From positions 7,407 through 53,402 of the forward strand of contig BCHH01000028.1 in NCBI GenBank assembly GCA_001599595.1: DNA of 45,996 bases. Direction: 5' to 3'. Source of the stretch: Beverwykella pulmonaria. Lineage: Eukaryota; Ascomycota; Dothideomycetes; Pleosporales; Melanommataceae. The notes below the pieces were generated by a model. That model saw only the letters and a list, made by a program, of their open reading frames with translations. It searched no databases and had not been told where the DNA came from. Positions 23,401-34,900 of the stretch are shown here, one piece after another; position 1 is the first letter of the stretch, and each line of letters starts with the position of its first letter. The position numbers and the translations under genes were made by a program.

Positions 23401-25517
23401 ACATTGGCCGTGCTACTGGAGCTGTGAGTTGGATCGTGGATGCTTCAGATTCAAGCCGTCTCCTTCCAATCGGTGCGATCGGAGAGCTTCTTATCGAAGG
23501 CCCTGCGATTGCTCGTGGCTACTTGAATGACCCAGAAAGGACGCAGAGATATTTTATTGACACCGCCGTATGGAATAGCCCCATCGTGAGAGCGGCTGGA
23601 CGTCACTACAAGACTGGAGACCTAGTTCGATACGATACTGATGGGTCAATAAATTACATTGGGAGGAAAGACACGCAAATCAAGCTCCGTGGCCAGCGCG
23701 TGGAGCTGAGAGATATCGAATTTCATCTTGTCGACCATCCTGAAATACGAAATGCTCTTGTTGTGTTGCCTGTAAATGGTCCATACAAGGGCAGTATTAC
23801 AGCTTTGATCGAGCTTGAGTGTCTGTCGTACACAGAAAAGAAATTGGATATCAAGCCTGTTCCCAGCACCAAGATAGAAGCCGCAGGAATTAGTTGGCAT
23901 GGTATTTCGGATTTTCTAAGAGAAAGGGTTCCTTCGTATATGGTGCCATCGTCGTGGATTGTCATTGAAAAATTGCCGCTCCACACATCTGGTAAGCTGG
24001 ATCGCTCAAGACTTATTGCTTGGCTTCAAAACCTACCAGCACGCCATCAGATAAGATATAAAGCTGCTCCTGAAACAGAGCAAGTTATCTCCGAAGAAAA
24101 TTTAATCGCCGTCGACTTGAGTAACCGCATTGCCGACATGTTTCCCGATGATGGTATGGACCGAAATAGCACGATCACGAAGTATGATGCCAAATTGTCA
24201 GATATTGGTATCGATTCGATCAAGATGATGAGTCTTGCAGCAACAATCAAGCGAGTGTATGGCGTCTCTGTGCCTGTGTCTCTCTTGATTGGCCATAATA
24301 TTAGAATTACCGACCTTGCTAAACAAATCGAGATTGCAAAGCAAGGCGTAACCTTGGAGCGACACTTATCCATCGACTTAATGAATGAGTTCAACGACCT
24401 AGACAAAAAGTTGGAAGCTCTTCAGCATCGGATAGGTGTGGTCTTCTTGACCGGTGCGACAGGATTCTTAGGAATACAGATCTTGAGACAACTCTTGGCA
24501 CATCCTGGGGTCAAAAAAGTGGTTGCCCACGTGAGAGCACAGAACTCTGCCGAAGCGCTTAAGCGACTAGAGAGCTCTGCAAAGTCCGCCTATTTGGTAA
24601 TGAACAAATTTCATTTCAAAGTCGAGGCGTGGAACGGCGATCTTTCCAAGCCTATGCTCGGCTTGACGAATGAGAAATGGGCTGCATTGGCCAACATGGA
24701 CGCAATAATCCACTGTGGGGCGTCCATTAATTGGAACAGTGACTACCATACTCTGAAAGCTACTAACATCAATTCCACTTTTGAACTGCTCGAAGTTGTC
24801 GGCCGAGCTGGGCTAGCAATGAAATTCATTTACGTTACCGGCGGGCGGAGCTTTGATGAGAATGAGCGACTAGAGTCTATATTTTCCAAACTCTCAATGT
24901 GCGATGGATACAGCCAAACCAAGTTCTTGTCGGAGGCACTGGTTAAGGCATTTGCACAACGCGAATTGAAGCGAGGCGCATATCCTCACGTCCGGATACT
25001 TGAACCTGGATTGATTATAGGGACGATGGAGGAGGGTGTCGCAAGTACAACGGATTTTATCTGGAGGTATGTTGCTGGTGCTGTGCGGATTGGCATGTAT
25101 CCGGAACCAGAAAAAGATGACTGGCTTGAGATAACAGGCGCCGATATAGTCGCAAGAGTGACCATTGATGCATTGGTCCAATACTCTGGTGCACCGGGAT
25201 CGAAGATCAAGATAACAGATGGGATCTCAATGCAAGACTTTTGGGCAGTTGTGATTGCCGCTAGCGGCCACAATCTTCGACCTGTGAGCTCGATTGAGTG
25301 GAAGAAGAGGATCCAGATTGATATAAAGAGAGTTGCAGAGTCACATCCTCTCTGGCCTGTCGCGCATCTCATTGAAGAGGAGGGAAATCTGGGAAAGCGT
25401 CGAGGGCACGCTGATGCTGAAAAGGTTGCGACCGGAATATTAACGGCCACGATTGGAAAGAATGTCGATTTCCTAGTTCGGTGCGGATTCCTTTTTGCAA
25501 ACAAAGTTACTAAGTAA
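17432..25517 (+). CDS. dimodular nonribosomal peptide synthetase, C-A-T-C-A-T-R
   Basis: Predicted at 2577 aa from five exons: 17432-17934, 18009-19154, 19312-19541, 19613-20366, 20417-25517. All introns are GT-AG and in phase. Domains: C1 with HHAVIDG (~168-174); A1 (~470-985) with YGPTE and YKTGDLVRW; carrier T1 with LGGDS (~1048); C2 with HHACYDG (~1254); A2 (~1560-2075) with SGTTGSPKG and YKTGDLVRY; T2 with IGIDS (~2142); terminal reductase R (~2219-2577) with GATGFLG and Y-S-Q-T-K. The R domain implies NAD(P)H-dependent release as aldehyde, alcohol or a cyclised product. An N-terminal C domain suggests an acyl or upstream-supplied starter. A1 has SGTTSKPKA in place of SGTTGxPKG, so its activity is in doubt. 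By-eye specificity residues are DALFIGGVIK for A1 and DTEDIGGVTK for A2; no substrate is assigned. Alternating C and A domains resemble each other, suggesting module duplication. Confidence 0.93.
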
Positions 25518-25907
25518 CCAGACTGGAAAATATTCTGCTGTTTTCTTTCTACTTCCATTTGCGTCCTACTAAAGTATGTCAAGTGCTTCTTTGTATTAGT
25601 CCTGGGGAAAATGTTTCCGGATCAGTTTGTTTGTTTCCTGATCCAATAGGGAAAATCATGTTATTCCTTCTGTGTAACGGTTTCAGCTTGTCCTGATGTA
25701 GTTCATCAGAAATTCGGTTAAATTTTCCAAACTATGTACTAACCATGGTTAACCACCAGTATGGTGAGCGGTTAACGGGTAAAGTGCAATAGCTTTTTTT
25801 CTTGGCTAGGAACATCAAAGTCGCGACAATCACAATCATAATTTTTGACGAACCAGCCTTTACTATAAAATCCTAGAGGATAGTATAATAATTTTATATA
25901 ATAAGTA
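25518..25907. other. 3' flank of the NRPS gene
   Basis: No gene was seen. It presumably holds the NRPS 3' untranslated region. It ends at the start of a 91-bp tandem duplication. Confidence 0.35.
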
Positions 25908-26089
25908 GAGCTATCTTTTAAGCACCACCACCAATTGTATAAGTTGAACGTCCACCAACAGGCTTGCCAGCAGGAGGAGGACGAGGAGACGCGGAGTGGA
26001 GCTATCTTTTAAGCACCACCACCAATTGTATGAGTTGAACGTCCACCAACAGGCTTGCCAGCAGGAGGAGGACGAGGAGACGCAGGGTG
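25908..26089. repeat. 91-bp tandem duplication
   Basis: Two nearly identical 91-bp units occupy 25908-25998 and 25999-26089, both beginning gagctatctttta. The right copy holds the C-terminal codons and stop of the minus-strand DUF3716-like ORF. The left copy is beyond that stop. Confidence 0.95.
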
Positions 26090-26470
26090 GCGGCCATCCA
26101 TCTCCTTCTTGAAGTCCTCGTACGAGAGCTTGCAGTTGTTGGTGCTACAATAGGAGCATGAAGCACCATAATTATCATGGATGCAGTTGCTACAAGCTCC
26201 ACCCCACCAAGTGAAAAGAGAAACGCAGCTAGCGTAGTGGAGAAACTTGCTAGTACAATTGTACGCAGCCTAGCAGCGCTGGCAAGGACCAATGTTAAGG
26301 GCGCCACAGAGGTGGATCACAATAGCCTTAACGTATGACTGACGCTAAGAGAGGAGCATGCCAGCGTGAATATGGCCGCAGCGGGTGACAAGCGGGGTGT
26401 TTAGGGCATCATACAGTAAGGCGCCTGGACTACAGATAGGGAAGTTAGCAGCGTGAGCAATCTCCTTACT
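26015..26470 (-). pseudogene. Cys-rich DUF3716-like ORF, interrupted
   Basis: The minus strand reads IGPCQRC, then CTSKFLHYASCVS, WWGGACSNC and GASCSYC. This spacing of CxxC pairs resembles the fungal DUF3716 family, whose function is unknown and which is often found in repeats. The tail is PRPPPAGKPVGG and ends IGGGA at 26015. Two in-frame TAG codons interrupt it, one right after PCQRC and one about 20 codons earlier. The same type of stop occurs in neighbouring transposon ORFs. Upstream homology is lost near 26470. Confidence 0.5.
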
Positions 26471-27015
26471 CTATTACTATGTTAGTATTAAATAAGAAAT
26501 ATAGTAAGTAACGTACAGTGAAGCAGAAGATCCTAGAGAGGTAGTTGGCAACAATAGGTTAGAAGATGTTAATAGCCTTGTATTGCAGTGGAGGAAAGGT
26601 GTGACGGTGCTGCTCAGCAGCAACCACACATCACATGACCACGCATTAGAAGTAAGGGCATCAGGCGGTGAGCTCAACAACGAGCATCCCAGGAACATGC
26701 ATCGGATGCGACGATGCCGCGCGGTCAGCTCAACCACGTCGAACGACGTGGGCGCGCCATGTCACACCGCCGTTTCAGAACCCGCTTGGTCGGCCGCGGC
26801 CCGGACCATACCCTTCTGTATATAGGACTGTTCTCCCTGAGAACCTCTTCTCGCTCTATCTTAGTGTACTTGAACACCGAACACCAATTTTTCTAGATTG
26901 TTAGACTGGTACTCCTTATTAATTATCCATCTAAACCTAGTTGAAACAGGCCTGAATTTTCGAATTCTAGTCTTCTCCCGCCCTCTACTCATTGCGCTGC
27001 TGCGCTGTGAGGAAA
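26471..27015 (+). other. leader of the LINE relic and unassigned repeat sequence
   Basis: A 20-bp word starting gtattgcagtggagg (26580-26599) recurs at 39420-39439. From about 26780 the sequence has TATATA and pyrimidine-rich stretches and leads into ORF1, so it may be the LINE 5' untranslated region. No gene is called. Confidence 0.35.
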
Positions 27016-28710
27016 ATGGCAGAAACTGCAGATTCTGCAGCAGCACCTGGGGCAACCCCTAACCGCCAGCAGCCATCTCCCCTCCCCCCAGAGGGCTGCA
27101 CTTGGCCGGCGGGGCCCAAGTCTGCTAGACAGAATAATATTCGCACCTCTAAGAGGCACCGCGCGATGGATATCCGCGCGCCAGCACGCCTTCAACTCAG
27201 TGGCGGTGCAAACACCCAGGACAGAGCCAGTACAGCAGCCAACGCCGTCACCGGCGCAATTGCCCCCCACCTCACCGCCGCCAGGCACGCTACCCAGAGG
27301 CGCGAAATCATTACTACGGCCCTAGCAGAGGCCATTGACAATTGCATAAGAGGCTTTAAGAACCCTGAAGATGCAGGGATTGCAGACAACCTCCAGCGCC
27401 TGGTTATCCAGGCCATCACCACCTCAGTCATAAGCACTGGAAGCAGCACCAGCCGCACGGCCAGCGGCAGTGACAGCAACAACAACTCAAGCGCTGCTAA
27501 ACACCTTAGAAAGACGTACGCAGAGGCTGCTTCAACATCCCCCTTAGGGGAGAGTAACTATCCTGTTTCAGGAAGCACGCCCCAAAGAAGACAAGCACAG
27601 GCTCTACTAGTCTATAACACAACAGCAAGGCAGGACAACAACATGCGCATCCTACTCACGGCACCCGCCCCAATTCAGCTCCTAAACCTAGCACTAATAG
27701 CTATTCAACAAGCTATATGCGCAGCCACAGGACTCTAGATTGCTAACATACCCTAGGCCACAGCTACAAAAACAGGCTGGGCAATTACCCTAGCCAACAG
27801 AATAATCTGTGACCAGCTTATAGAGCAAGAAAACTAGAAGAGGATAATCTGCGCTATTAAGGGCAATAGGGCTGCCCTCCCACAGAAATAGCACAACTAC
27901 ATAGTCTAGAATGTCTAGTGCAGTTTTAGGAGCCTTCTAGGGGAGGAAACCCCTATTACACAACAAGACATTAAGGAGGAGGTAGCAGCCCAAACAAGAG
28001 TGCAGCTAATTAGCTGCTGGCCCTCTTGACATAGCCCTAGTAAGGGAGGCCTAATTACCTAGGTCATCTCCTTCCTTAGACTAGTACAACCTTTTTAACT
28101 CTTTGGGACTAGCAACTAGTCTAAAGAAATTATTAGAAAAGTTGCAATAGTCTGTTACAAGGACAGCTGCTAGAGCTACTACAATTTCACAAAATGCACT
28201 AAAGTAGCTAGATGCGCCCACTGCAGCAACAGAGTTGTAGGCCACGTCAGGCCCTTAGGCGCAGAGTGCGCTCACAAGGAGAGGTGCGTGAACTGCTAGG
28301 AACCCTACTAGTTAGGCCACAACACCTGCCCTGCAGTCCCTAGGAGAGTAGACAGCAGGATTATTAAACCTACTAAGAAAGAGCTAGCGGCACTACAACG
28401 CGCTGGACGCCGCGCCTTCTAGCAGGTGCATGATCTTGCCAAGCAACAGGCGCAACAATTAGCTAAACAGCAGCTCTCCTAAGAGTTATTATCTAGTGGT
28501 GAAGGTGTACTAGTCACACAAGCTAACCACACCAACTAGAACAGCGTGCCTGCTACTAGAACCTAGACAGGGAGAAAGCAGACAGCTACACAGACGCAAG
28601 GAATTAGTAAAGGAATACCACCAACAGCATCTAGAGGCAGGAGATCTAAATGGTCTGATGGAAACAGCACAGGATTAGCAAGGAAGGAAGAAAGGTTAAA
28701 AGAAAAAGAA
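27016..28710 (+). pseudogene. LINE retrotransposon ORF1 (Tad/I-type gag) relic
   Basis: The intact first part (27016-27738) has an Ala/Ser-rich N-terminus and the KTYAEAAS motif typical of fungal LINE ORF1. After the first stop the same frame continues to about 28700. It includes QPF-LFGTSN, then two zinc knuckles (RCAHCSNRVVGHVRP and RCVNC-EPY-LGHNTCP) and RAGRRAF. About 18 in-frame stops interrupt it; by my count 15 are TAG, nearly all preceded by C, and sit where Gln or Trp is expected. ORF1 binds element RNA. The endonuclease/reverse-transcriptase ORF2 is absent, so the element is truncated at 3', where LTR-element sequence begins. Confidence 0.8.
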
Positions 28711-28721
28711 TTAGCCTGTAA

Positions 28722-29168
28722 CTAGCCTAGGTTAGTTAATAACAGTTTAATTAGCAGTAATTTAGAAGCAGCAGTAGAAGCTGTACTAGACGTTTTTAGC
28801 AGAGGATCTAGGGCGTTGGCAACCTTCAAATCATGCGCAGCAAACAACTGTTCACGCTCCTTAACCTCAGCCAGAGCCAAGCGAAGACGAGCAGCCTTAG
28901 CCTCCACCTTTAGAAGGGCGAGCCAAGTGGCACGCTTTTCCACCTGCACTTTCTCCTACTCTTCCTTAGACACCTACAGGCTACATTTTGCATGGACTGC
29001 AATACAACCAGCACACTCCCTAGAGCGAGTGTCAACAAAACAACGCAATTTCTCTTTCTAACAGCGAGCGCAACTAGATGACATTTCAGTACCACAGACA
29101 CAAATACATTTAGCGCGGGCGCGACAGTTCTTGGTTGAAGTCAGTTTCAATTTCAGGACCTTGGGCAT
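28722..29168 (-). pseudogene. antisense Cys-rich coiled-coil ORF inside the LTR element
   Basis: From an ATG at 29168 the minus strand encodes MPKVLKLKL, then CARC-KEKLRC and ECAGCIAVHAKCSL, a Zn-cluster-like C-x2-C pattern. A Lys/Glu/Ala-rich segment likely to form a coiled coil follows (KVEAKAARLRLALAEVKERE). Three in-frame TAG codons interrupt it. Small ORFs of this type occur in fungal transposons and repeats; the function is unknown to me. It is antisense to the adjacent 3' LTR. Confidence 0.55.
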
Positions 29169-29280
29169 GGTTAGGACAGGATGAACAAGAACAGGAATCC
29201 ACCAAGCAGGACAACGCACCTTTATACCTAGACAACCACGGACGACACAGCAAGGGTAAGGGTGTTGGGACAACACTGCT

Positions 29281-29294
29281 AAAGAGGGGGATAA
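29281..29294 (+). other. polypurine tract of the LTR element
   Basis: The purine-rich stretch aaagagggggataa sits directly against the TGTTA start of the LTR. This is where plus-strand priming occurs in LTR retrotransposons, and it marks the following LTR as the 3' LTR. Confidence 0.7.
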
Positions 29295-29924
29295 TGTTAT
29301 GGTTTAAAGAAGTTGCACAGATGCGGGCTGCAGATGAGGAACCAACCCCACCAACAAACAACTAAAACCCTGTCAACGGGCGCAGTACAGCGCGCAGGCG
29401 GGCGCAAAGGAACAGCGAGGATTCGCGCAGGTAAGCGAGGCACGTGACAGAAGATATCCCGCCAAGGAAGAGGAAACTCAGGAGAATCAAAGGATCCTAG
29501 AGATCCCGCCAAGGAAGAGGAAACTCAGGAGAATCAAAGGATCCTAGAGATCCCGCCAAGGAAGGGGAAACTTGGGAGAATCAAAGGATCCCAGAGATCC
29601 CGCCAAGATGGGAGAATAGGGAGAATAGGAATCTCCCAGGTCTCCCGCCAAGATGGGAGACTCGGGATTCTATGTTCAAAGAGGAAATATATAAGGAGGA
29701 CAGTTTCCTATGTTATGTTTGCTCTTTGTAGTCAACTCAAATAACTTCACTCGTCTCTTACCCAGATTGATACAGCAAGTTAGTTAGTCAATTTATTGAT
29801 TGGATTTACCACCCCTTTGTCTTATATCATCGTCTTCGAACCTCACAGAATAATCCTACGACACCTACGCTTACGCACCGCCTTAGTACGGACCGGACTC
29901 AGTAAGTGTTCACCTCGTATAATA
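29295..29924 (+). mobile_element. 3' LTR of a truncated LTR retrotransposon (630 bp)
   Basis: Starts TGTTATGG and ends TAATA, a decayed TAACA. It matches the solo LTR at 360-943 (inverted) and the copy from 45757. It contains three 47-bp units (from 29458, 29505 and 29552) plus a partial one. Internal sequence to the left has a polypurine tract, but gag, protease, RT and integrase are not found, so the element is 5'-truncated. Confidence 0.85.
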
Positions 29925-30431
29925 CGGAGTGCCTTAGAGCCTGTTCGGTAGAGCAGTATTTCGGCGATATATATGCTGTTTTTCAAGTGAGATTTGAGAG
30001 GTGGAAATTACGGGGACGTTCAGTAACCGTAATCCAAAATTGATATATATAATTATATATTTTTGTATGTAAAATGGCTAATTTCTGTACCTTGCATAGT
30101 GTAGTTTTGACCCACTTCTTGCCTCTGACTAGAGACAGTTGATATATGCAAAAAAAAGCCTTAGATGTGTTTTTTGAGTATCCAGGCGATATATCTGTAC
30201 CACGACGCAAACAGGCCCGTGCGTTCGCATATATCAGCCCCAATTTCCGAGCACCTAAGGCCCCTAAGATGCAAACGATGCGCGAAAACTCATACGAGAC
30301 GCCACCACTTTCGAAATGGTACATATCTCATTAGGACGGGGCTCGGTAAGCAATAAGAAGATTCCCCAGTTGGCCGAGTCGGATTGCACCCTCCATCTTG
30401 TACATCAAACTCATAGCAGCAGAAACCAGCC
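29925..30431. promoter_or_regulatory. upstream region of the acetyltransferase gene
   Basis: No gene was seen. It is moderately AT-rich with TATATA words near 30045-30060 and 30225. It must supply the promoter of the gene at 30432, now placed next to an LTR. Confidence 0.35.
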
Positions 30432-31493
30432 ATGTCCTGCGGCTTCAACCATCATTTGTACACCGCCCAGACCCGGTTAGATCTCTGGGATCTTCTCGCC
30501 GACCCGAACCATCCCTTGAACGCAGCATGGCCTAGCTTTCTGGACCATGACTTGACGCAAAAGTACTTCTCGGAACGCATCTGCGAATTCGAAGGTTTAC
30601 GTAAGTTTCAATTCATCGTCACGGAGCGCGTCGACGGAGAGGAGGAATTAATCGCCTGCGGACGCTCCATCCCCTTCTTCTGGGAAGAATTGAGTCGAGT
30701 CGAGCTGGATGGGGGCATTGCCGCGCATCCGCATGTTGCCCAGAGTCTGCCTGATGGCGGTTGGGACACGATCGTTGCGCGCGGCATTCGACAATACATG
30801 GCCGCTCATCCCGAGGAGGAGGACTCTTGGCCCTGGCGGTCGCCTCCTGTCGTGACTGAGGAGCAGAAACTGGACCGAGAACAGTCGATCGTTGAGGGGA
30901 TGCCGAACGCTCTCTGCGGCCTCTCCATCACCGTGCGAGCGGACCGGCGACAGATGGGGCTGGCAGAACGCATGATTGATCAGATGAAGAAAACCGCTCG
31001 ACAGGAAGGCCTGCAGATTCTAGTCGTGCCTCTTAGGCCGACCGGGAAGGCTGCTTATCCGCTCGTCCCGATGGATGAGTACATAACCTGGAACCAGCCT
31101 TCGTTTGAGACCAAAATTTCCAAGATTGTCGAGCCATTGCGAGTCGTCTCATCGGTCCCCAAGCCGCAGAAATTCGCGAATTTATACGAGAAGTATCCCC
31201 CGAGTGCAACGAAAAAGGCCCTGCCGTTTGATCCATGGTTGCGGAAGCACATTCGTATGGGGGCCAAGATGGCAAAGGTAGCGCCAATGAGCATGGTAGT
31301 TGAGGGTAGCCTGGAGGAATGGGAGAAATGGCTGGGGATCAGTTTAATGTCTTGGCTGAAAGATTTCAAAGTTGAAGGGCGACATCTTCAAGTCCTTCTG
31401 CCCGGTGGTTTGCTACCCTTAAAAATAAACATACCAGAGCAGGTAGCGATGTACGTTGAACCGAATATATGGATCTACCATCAGCTGGATTGA
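30432..31493 (+). CDS. GNAT-fold N-acetyltransferase-like protein, intronless
   Basis: 353 aa in one exon from the ATG at 30432. The middle part LCGLSITVRADRRQMGLAERMIDQM fits the GNAT acetyl-CoA-binding segment (V-x-x-x-x-R-x-x-G-L-A/G pattern). It is followed by ILVVPLRPTGKAAYPLVPMDEYITW. The C-terminal half has PFDPWLRKHIRMGAK, APMSM and VEPNIWIYH, which I recall from bacterial GNAT-family proteins of similar layout. The role is probably acyl or acetyl transfer to a small molecule; the substrate is unknown. It lies on the same strand as the NRPS (5 kb upstream, transposon debris between) and the ABC transporter (0.5 kb downstream). Absence of introns and bacterial-style motifs hint at horizontal transfer, untested. 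Confidence 0.75.
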   Translation: MSCGFNHHLYTAQTRLDLWDLLADPNHPLNAAWPSFLDHDLTQKYFSERICEFEGLRKFQFIVTERVDGEEELIACGRSIPFFWEELSRVELDGGIAAHPHVAQSLPDGGWDTIVARGIRQYMAAHPEEEDSWPWRSPPVVTEEQKLDREQSIVEGMPNALCGLSITVRADRRQMGLAERMIDQMKKTARQEGLQILVVPLRPTGKAAYPLVPMDEYITWNQPSFETKISKIVEPLRVVSSVPKPQKFANLYEKYPPSATKKALPFDPWLRKHIRMGAKMAKVAPMSMVVEGSLEEWEKWLGISLMSWLKDFKVEGRHLQVLLPGGLLPLKINIPEQVAMYVEPNIWIYHQLD

Positions 31494-31986
31494 AACACAT
31501 TTCACCAAAACTAAAAGAAGCCTGATGCAAAATTAGAAACCATTGTTTTGAGCTGAATTTCGCGATTTGCCACTACCGGCCTTTTGAAATTTAATCTCTC
31601 CTCGAGGTACTTTGGCTACTGTTATTTATTCTTCCTCGTACATGATGAGCTTCTATTGAAAGGCGCTTCGACATTTTGCGTTGAGCATCGGCAGCAGATT
31701 TACGCATCTCTGGATTCGCGATCTTGAAGTCGACGTGCGCTATTAACAACCTTCTTGGGAAAGACGGCAGAAACAAACTTCACCGTGAATCCTCGCAAAA
31801 TCCCAAAATGGGCTGAGAAAAACGCCAGAAAAAAAAAGGCTACGAATTTGTGGCTTTTGCATAGGCGCGCAGATTTAGAAGGATCCAGATGCAGCTAATC
31901 ATGCTCGATGCCTCAGCTCCTGCTGTCACTATTCCTATTTTGAAAACTCGCTTACGCGGAGCGGTACCGGTTCACCCTCAGCTTTG
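31494..31986. promoter_or_regulatory. spacer and promoter of the ABC transporter
   Basis: This 490-bp spacer has no convincing gene. It holds the GNAT gene 3' end and the presumed promoter of the transporter. Confidence 0.35.
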
Positions 31987-34900
31987 ATGATTGTACATTC
32001 TCTGTCCTCGTCAATCGCTCTTTTCAACCCAAAAGTACTTCAGAACCACTCCCACTTGAACCAGCCCGTCTGTGCCATGAGTACGGCACCGGTCAGTCCA
32101 AAGGCCATCGTTCTTTTCCTGGAGCATGTAGCTTTTGCACTATCAACATTCTTCGCCCTGTGGTCAGCTAAAACTGTCATCTCAAGGAAACATTTACGAA
32201 TCGGTTCAAAAATCTACGAAGACAAGGATGGAGCTGCCACCGAAGAATCTCAAGCGGTGTATTCTGCCTTCTGGGAAAACCTCGCCTTTGGTGCTATAGT
32301 CACGGTGGGGGCTGCGGCTGCAACTGTCGGGGTTGTGCTGGAACACGGAGGCACATTCTCACTGACGGAGAACTGGGTGAACTTGGCAGTATGGGTGAGC
32401 TAAGAAAAGAACCAGTTTGGAGGCGCTTTGCTAACGATCAAAGATTATTCTGGGTGGCCAATATGCGATCATTCTGCAAGAGCGACACCCTGGGCTTGGG
32501 GCAAATTTCGCCTTGCGACAGTCCATGTCCTTTGGATGTCTCGTCATGGCGAGGTCTATATTCCTATTAACTGCAACGTTGAAACTCGTCGAAACTCCAA
32601 ACCGTAGAATCCTGGCCATCGAAATCACCAAAGTCACGTTAGCTCTGTTGGGTATGTTGGTATGCATGTCGTATCCAAATCGTCCGGAAGTGTTTCATGA
32701 CGGATTTCGACTTGATCGTCAGCACACGACGTCAGCTTGGTCCAGGTACAACTATGGCTGGGCGACAGATCTTCTTGTTCAGAATAAGAAGATTAAAACA
32801 AAGTCGCTGAACGACTTTCGCCACCTGGACCATAGGCTACGATGTTTTGATATGATTGAATTCTGGCGAGACATGAGAAAAACCACTTCGTTCTTGATCA
32901 ACATTCATTTAGCCCATCTCTATGGCCTAATTTGGAGTTGGATCTACCAGCTAGCTACCAGCATACTTGAAATGGCACCTCAATACGCAATGTTCCAGCT
33001 TTTGAAAGTCCTGCAACGAAGAGACAGCGGAGAATCAGTTTCGCAACTTGCGGTCATTTGGGTCCTTGGCCTAGGCCTTGCGCAACTGCTAGCAGCCTAT
33101 ACTAACGGCCGCATGTGGCAAGTTTGAATATTGGCAATTGATGACAGAAACTAATCTGTTTACGCAGCTTCTTTGGCGAAGGATACGTGGACATTCCTTT
33201 GCGACTGGCGATTCCAGCTCTGTTGTTTGAAAAGTCGATGAGAAAAAAAGACGTCAGAGGAGGCGTGAAAATAACACGGGACGAAAAATCCGACAAGAAT
33301 GACAGGACCGCCAAGAATGATGCAGATGATGAGGATGGCGACACCAAAGCGACCGGACAAACCGTGATAAACCTGGTCAGCGTCGACGCGAACCGGATCG
33401 CCAACTACATGGCAATCAGCGGCTCGATATTCGGCTCGCTCGTTCAATTGGGGATTTCAATCTACTTTCTCCAAGCCATTGTTGGATGGATTGCACTTTT
33501 CGTTGGCATTTCGTCCCTGGGTCTCACCGTTCCTATCAACACTTATGTCACAAAGCAGTACTTGGTCGCTCAAGAAAACCTCATGAAGGCTCGAGACAAG
33601 AAGTTGGAGGTGGTTAACGAAGCTTTGGGCGGCATACGACAGATTAAATTCTCCGCTCTAGAGCAAAAGTGGGAGAAAAAAATCAACGATGCAAGAGCTA
33701 CCGAGCTGGGCATCTTGTGGACGGCATTCAGAGCAGATATATGTTTCGTAGGCATCTGGCTCTCCGCTCCGCTGTTCATCAATAGCGGATGTTTGATCAC
33801 ATACGCATACCTCCACGGCTCTCTCACTCCTTCGATTGCCTTCACGACCGTATCTATCCTGAACAAGCTTGGTTCAACCTTGACGATGCTTCCTGAATTT
33901 GTGACAATGGGCATCGATTGCTTGGTCAGCGCAAAGAGAATCGGCAAATATCTAGATACGGCAGACAGGAAAATTATCGCAACACCAGGCTCTGATATTT
34001 CGTTCCAAGACGCGACAATTTGTTGGCCGGTCGACGAAGTCAAAGACGGTACTTTTCGGCTGCACGATTTGAATTTGAAGTTTCCTCCAGGCGAATTGAG
34101 CGTCATATCTGGACGAACAGGGTCCGGGAAAAGTCTTTTGCTGTCAGCGATCCTAGGTGAAATCGAGCTGCTTTCCGGGATAATTACCGTTCCGAAAGCA
34201 CCTTCTCATGCAGACCGAAATGATGATTCGGCAAACAGGAGTAATTGGATTCTTCCCAACGTAATGGCATTTGTCCCACAAGTACCATGGATAGAGAATT
34301 GCTCTTTTAAAGACAACATCCTATTCGGCCTTCCGTTCGACCAGGAACGGTATGAGCAGGTGATCAAGGCGTGCGCGCTTAAAAGGGACCTCGAAATTCT
34401 CATCGACGGTGATGCAACTGAAATAGGACCCAAAGGAATCAATTTGTCCGGAGGCCAGTGCTGGAGGCTCACGCTTGCCCGCGCATTGTACTCAAGAGCC
34501 GGAATCCTTCTTATGGATGACATTTTCTCCGCCGTCGATGCACACGTTGGCAGACAAATTTACGATGCTCTTGCTGGGTCTATTTGCGACGGGAGAACTC
34601 GCATTCTGGTAACTCACCACGCTGCGCTCTGCCGATCAAAGACCAAATATGAGGTCCGTCTTGAGAATGGAACTGTAGCCTACCAAGGGACGGTGGAGGA
34701 GCTGAAAGTGGCTCAAATTCTGGATGCGTCAAATGACAATGATGGAACTTTGGACACGGTTGATGACGTTAAAACTTCGCTTGAACAGGTTGAGCGACGC
34801 GCGGGCAACGCAACTTTGAGAAAATCAAGTCAACCGACCACAAAAAACCCGGCTTTGCTCCAGACAGTTTCCCGCAGAGATTCTCAGACCTTGGAAGCAA

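Noticed and set aside
28910..29276. Overlapping minus-strand ORFs as separate genes
   Set aside because: They are alternative frames over the single interrupted Zn-cluster-like ORF.
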